Shown: positions 5,752-7,631 of the stretch, in pieces
Position numbering within the stretch: the first letter of the stretch is position 1
Layout of the letters: each line of letters begins with the position of its first letter
From: Verrucomicrobiales bacterium
GTDB lineage: Bacteria; Verrucomicrobiota; Verrucomicrobiia; Verrucomicrobiales; V1-33
Assembly (NCBI GenBank): GCA_028293305.1
Contig: JAQGPD010000037.1
Span: 1-7,631, forward strand
Direction: 5' to 3'
DNA: 7,631 nt
Made by a program: the position numbers and the translations under genes
The notes under the pieces: generated by a model
Told to the model about the DNA's origin: nothing
What the model saw: the letters and a program-made list of their open reading frames with translations, nothing else
Database searches by the model: none

Positions 5752-7197
5752 TCACTTCCCGGCTACCGGCCCGTCACTCAGCGGCCAATGCGGATTTTCC
5801 GTGCGGGCGGTCTTTAAAATCTCCTCCGCGCGGGCCGCAATGTCAGGACGGTCCGCCGCGAGATCCCGGATTTCACCGGGGTCCTGGGTGACATCATAAA
5901 TCTGCAAAGCAGCATCCCGCCGCTTGAGGCGGATGGCCTTCCATCGGCCATCCATCAACACCGCCTGACTGGTCCCGCCCTCATGGAATTCCCAATAAAG
6001 CCAGGGGCGCTCAACGCTGTTTGCGGTCCCGCCCAACACTGGAACGAGGCTGAGACTATCATGTTCCGGCGGCACGGCCACACCTGACAAATCCGCCGCC
6101 GTGGCCAGGAGATCACCGAAATATCCGACATGCCCGCTGGTCTGCCCAGGCGCGATACCGCCCGGCAGGCAGGCGATCAGCGGCACGCGGATCCCGCCTT
6201 CCGTGAGCTCGCGTTTGATGCCCCGGAACCCGCCCGACGCATTGAAAAACCGCGGCTGATTTCCTCCCTCCGCATGCGGGCCGTTATCGCTGCTGAATAA
6301 AATGAGCGTGTTCCGGTCCTGACCGGTTTCCCGCAGCACGTCCCTCAAACGGCCGACATAACCATCCATCCGGGTGATGCTGGCGGCCTGTCCTTTGTGC
6401 GCCTCCGACCAGGGCTCTTCCGCATACGGCCCAAAATCCGGAACCTCCGTCCCCACGCCGAGGGCGCGGTTGCGCTCGTTGTTGGCGTGCGGAACCACCA
6501 GCGACAGAAAGAGAAAAAAGGGTCGGCTGCGATCCCCGTCGCGGATGAATTTTTCCGCTTCCGCCGCGAACAGATCATCGCTGTATTCCACGCGGTTTTT
6601 CGAGTATCCGGCCCCCTCATTCCCCATGGCCACAAGGTCGTTTTTCAGCGGCACGCGGGTGCTGTCCCGCCAAAGAAAATCCGGATAGTGATTGTGCGCA
6701 TGGGTCTGGTCGAGATAACCGAAGAAGGAGCCGAACCCCTGCTTCAAAGGATGCCCGGGACCGTCCGGAGCATCGCCGAGCCCCCATTTCCCTATCAATC
6801 CGGTGCGGAAGCCCGCGGTCTTCAACAGGCCAGGAACGGTGACAGTGCCGGCGGGCAAAGTCTGCGCCGCCACATTGCCTTTCCCCGCATTGCCACGGAC
6901 CGGCGTGTGGCCGGTGTGCAGCCCGGTCATGAGCACCGACCGGGACGGCGCGCAAACGGTGCAGCCGGCATAAAATCGGGTGAACCGCATCCCCTCCGCC
7001 GCCATGCGGTCAAGGTGCGGCGTGCGGATTTTTTCCTGACCATAACAACCCAGCTCCCCGTAGCCCATGTCATCCGCCAGAATGAGGAGAATGCTGGGTT
7101 TTGCCGGCATCCCCGCCACGCATGGCCGCAGCGTCAGGCCCAGGGCCAACAACAACAATAGCATGGCACGGGAATTTGATAGGACAATCCACTTCAT
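5752..7197 (-). CDS. Secreted type I sulfatase, arylsulfatase A-like (sulfatase 3)
   Basis: 481 aa from the ATG at 7195-7197. The signal peptide is about 1-29 (MKWIVLSNSR then a Leu-rich core, cleavage near VAG). All main landmarks of an active sulfatase are visible: ADDMGYGELGCYG (Asp42/Asp43), CAPSR (Cys82-Arg86, formylglycine site), GKWGLG (Lys137), VVPH (His237), SSDNGPH (Asp304/Asn305) and KRELTEGGIRVP (Lys328). It should hydrolyse sulfate esters in the periplasm or outside the cell; the substrate is not readable, and the type is close to arylsulfatase A or N-acetylgalactosamine-6-sulfatase-like bacterial enzymes. The open frame continues 133 codons upstream, but that part is Gly/Arg-rich and antisense to the next gene. 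The start chosen sits just before the signal peptide and has a GGAGG upstream. Convergent with sulfatase 2 (56 bp gap), divergent from the partial frame. Confidence 0.93.
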   Translation of the reverse strand: MKWIVLSNSRAMLLLLLALGLTLRPCVAGMPAKPSILLILADDMGYGELGCYGQEKIRTPHLDRMAAEGMRFTRFYAGCTVCAPSRSVLMTGLHTGHTPVRGNAGKGNVAAQTLPAGTVTVPGLLKTAGFRTGLIGKWGLGDAPDGPGHPLKQGFGSFFGYLDQTHAHNHYPDFLWRDSTRVPLKNDLVAMGNEGAGYSKNRVEYSDDLFAAEAEKFIRDGDRSRPFFLFLSLVVPHANNERNRALGVGTEVPDFGPYAEEPWSEAHKGQAASITRMDGYVGRLRDVLRETGQDRNTLILFSSDNGPHAEGGNQPRFFNASGGFRGIKRELTEGGIRVPLIACLPGGIAPGQTSGHVGYFGDLLATAADLSGVAVPPEHDSLSLVPVLGGTANSVERPWLYWEFHEGGTSQAVLMDGRWKAIRLKRRDAALQIYDVTQDPGEIRDLAADRPDIAARAEEILKTARTENPHWPLSDGPVAGK

Positions 7198-7209
7198 TCC
7201 TCCACCCTT
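7198..7209 (-). promoter_or_regulatory. Ribosome-binding site of sulfatase 3
   Basis: Read on the minus strand, AAGGGTGGAGGA abuts the ATG at 7197. The perfect GGAGG is unusually close to the start, but AAGGGTGG gives more normal spacing. It is the only clear purine-rich ribosome site before any gene in the window, and it supports the 7197 start over the longer frame. Confidence 0.55.
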
Positions 7210-7340
7210 GCCCCAGCCGTCCGCTCCGCAAGCCCCGCAATCACGGGCTGCCCCCCAAGTCCGCCGCGGAACTCCCGCCCCATGCCCAACCCGCGCCGGA
7301 CCCACACCCGACCTCCCGCCATCCGTCCACTGAAATCCTG

Positions 7341-7380
7341 ATCCCATATACAATTTGTCAATGTCCGTAAAGCTTATACC
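7341..7380. promoter_or_regulatory. AT-rich island, candidate divergent promoter region
   Basis: This is a short AT-rich patch in an otherwise C-rich gap. On the minus strand it holds a perfect TTGACA (7356-7361), suited as a -35 for sulfatase 3, but no good -10 lies 16-18 bases beyond. A TATATG lies only 5 bases after it. On the plus strand TTGTCA (7355-7360) is followed by TATACC after 14 bases, a short spacing. It is a likely promoter location by composition, but exact elements are uncertain. Confidence 0.35.
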
Positions 7381-7389
7381 TTCCCTTGT

Positions 7390-7423
7390 CCCGCGCCCCC
7401 GCCCGCGCCCATCGCCCGCCCCC
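7390..7423 (-). other. G-quadruplex-type motif on the minus strand
   Basis: Six C-runs of three or more on the plus strand (7390-7392, 7396-7400, 7402-7404, 7408-7410, 7415-7417, 7419-7423) are separated by loops of 3, 1, 3, 4 and 1 bases. The minus strand thus fits the canonical four-tract G-quadruplex pattern with tracts to spare. It lies between the candidate promoter island and the partial plus-strand frame. In GC-rich DNA such motifs can arise by chance; the regulatory meaning is unknown. Confidence 0.6.
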
Positions 7424-7471
7424 GCGCCGACAGGCCGCTCCTTTTTTCCAACCGCACCCGATCCTCCCGTC

Positions 7472-7631
7472 ATGTCAGAAGCCGACCCCTCCCTGCCGGA
7501 ATCCACGCCAGCCTCCCTCAACCCGGAGCCCAGCCCCGCCAAAGATCCCGCCGCCCCCGCCCCAGCAGCAGCATCGGAAGCTGCCTCCGCCACCACCTCC
7601 CCGCCGCCCTCCGGACCGCCCTACCAGGCGC
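7472..7631 (+). CDS. Partial CDS: Pro/Ala/Ser-rich N-terminus, product unknown
   Basis: An ATG at 7472 opens a frame that runs 53 codons without a stop to the window edge. It begins MSEADPSLPE and continues as a Pro/Ala/Ser/Glu-rich, probably disordered region ending PPSGPPYQA. Most third codon positions are G or C, as in the neighbouring genes. There is no signal peptide at the start. Such low-complexity N-termini precede many kinds of domain, so no function can be given. It is divergent from sulfatase 3. The alternative is a chance open frame in GC-rich DNA, since only 53 codons are visible and there is no Shine-Dalgarno sequence. Confidence 0.5.
   Translation, partial: MSEADPSLPESTPASLNPEPSPAKDPAAPAPAAASEAASATTSPPPSGPPYQA

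Noticed and set aside
7198..7596. N-terminal extension of sulfatase 3 by 133 codons
   Set aside because: The extension is Gly/Arg/Ala-rich, would bury the signal peptide inside the protein, and overlaps both the candidate promoter island and the divergent partial frame. The ATG at 7197 has a purine-rich ribosome site.

Overview
This is a 7.6 kb GC-rich bacterial window with high GC at third codon positions. It carries three complete but clearly different secreted sulfatases of the alkaline-phosphatase-like (type I, formylglycine) superfamily, a TauE/SafE-type membrane exporter, a Gfo/Idh/MocA oxidoreductase and the start of one more gene. The density of divergent sulfatases, the Gfo/Idh/MocA enzyme, the near absence of Shine-Dalgarno sequences and two intergenic repeats of a style I associate with the PVC group together suggest a Verrucomicrobiota (Opitutaceae-like) or other PVC-group organism. 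The taxonomic call is inference; there is no rRNA or other marker here.

Layout: sulfatase 1 (51-1685, +); a ~250 bp gap filled mostly by an element with imperfect inverted ends (1729-1910); TauE/SafE exporter (1936-2730, +); a convergent gap with a long stem-loop (2740-2787) and a 16-bp tandem repeat (2820-2855); Gfo/Idh/MocA oxidoreductase (2878-3927, -); a ~400 bp divergent gap with a hairpin repeat near 4111-4170 and a C/A-only tract with strong G-quadruplex potential (4197-4300); sulfatase 2 (4334-5695, +); a 56 bp convergent gap in which I see no structure; sulfatase 3 (5752-7197, -); a C-rich divergent gap with an AT-rich island and a second G-quadruplex-type motif (7390-7423); and a truncated Pro/Ala-rich reading frame (7472 to the window end, +).

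How the genes may work together (inference): the three sulfatases have Sec-type signal peptides and would remove sulfate esters from a sulfated glycan in the periplasm or outside the cell. The cytoplasmic Gfo/Idh/MocA enzyme could oxidise or reduce a released sugar. The TauE/SafE protein could move a sulfur oxyanion across the inner membrane. Only sulfatase 1 and the exporter share strand and order, and the gap between them is wide. The locus therefore looks like a loose functional cluster of separately transcribed genes, not one operon.

No wholly new system is evident. The points most worth attention are the non-canonical active-site motifs of sulfatase 2, the inverted-repeat intergenic element, the second hairpin repeat, and the two G-quadruplex-type motifs, each in a gap between divergent genes.
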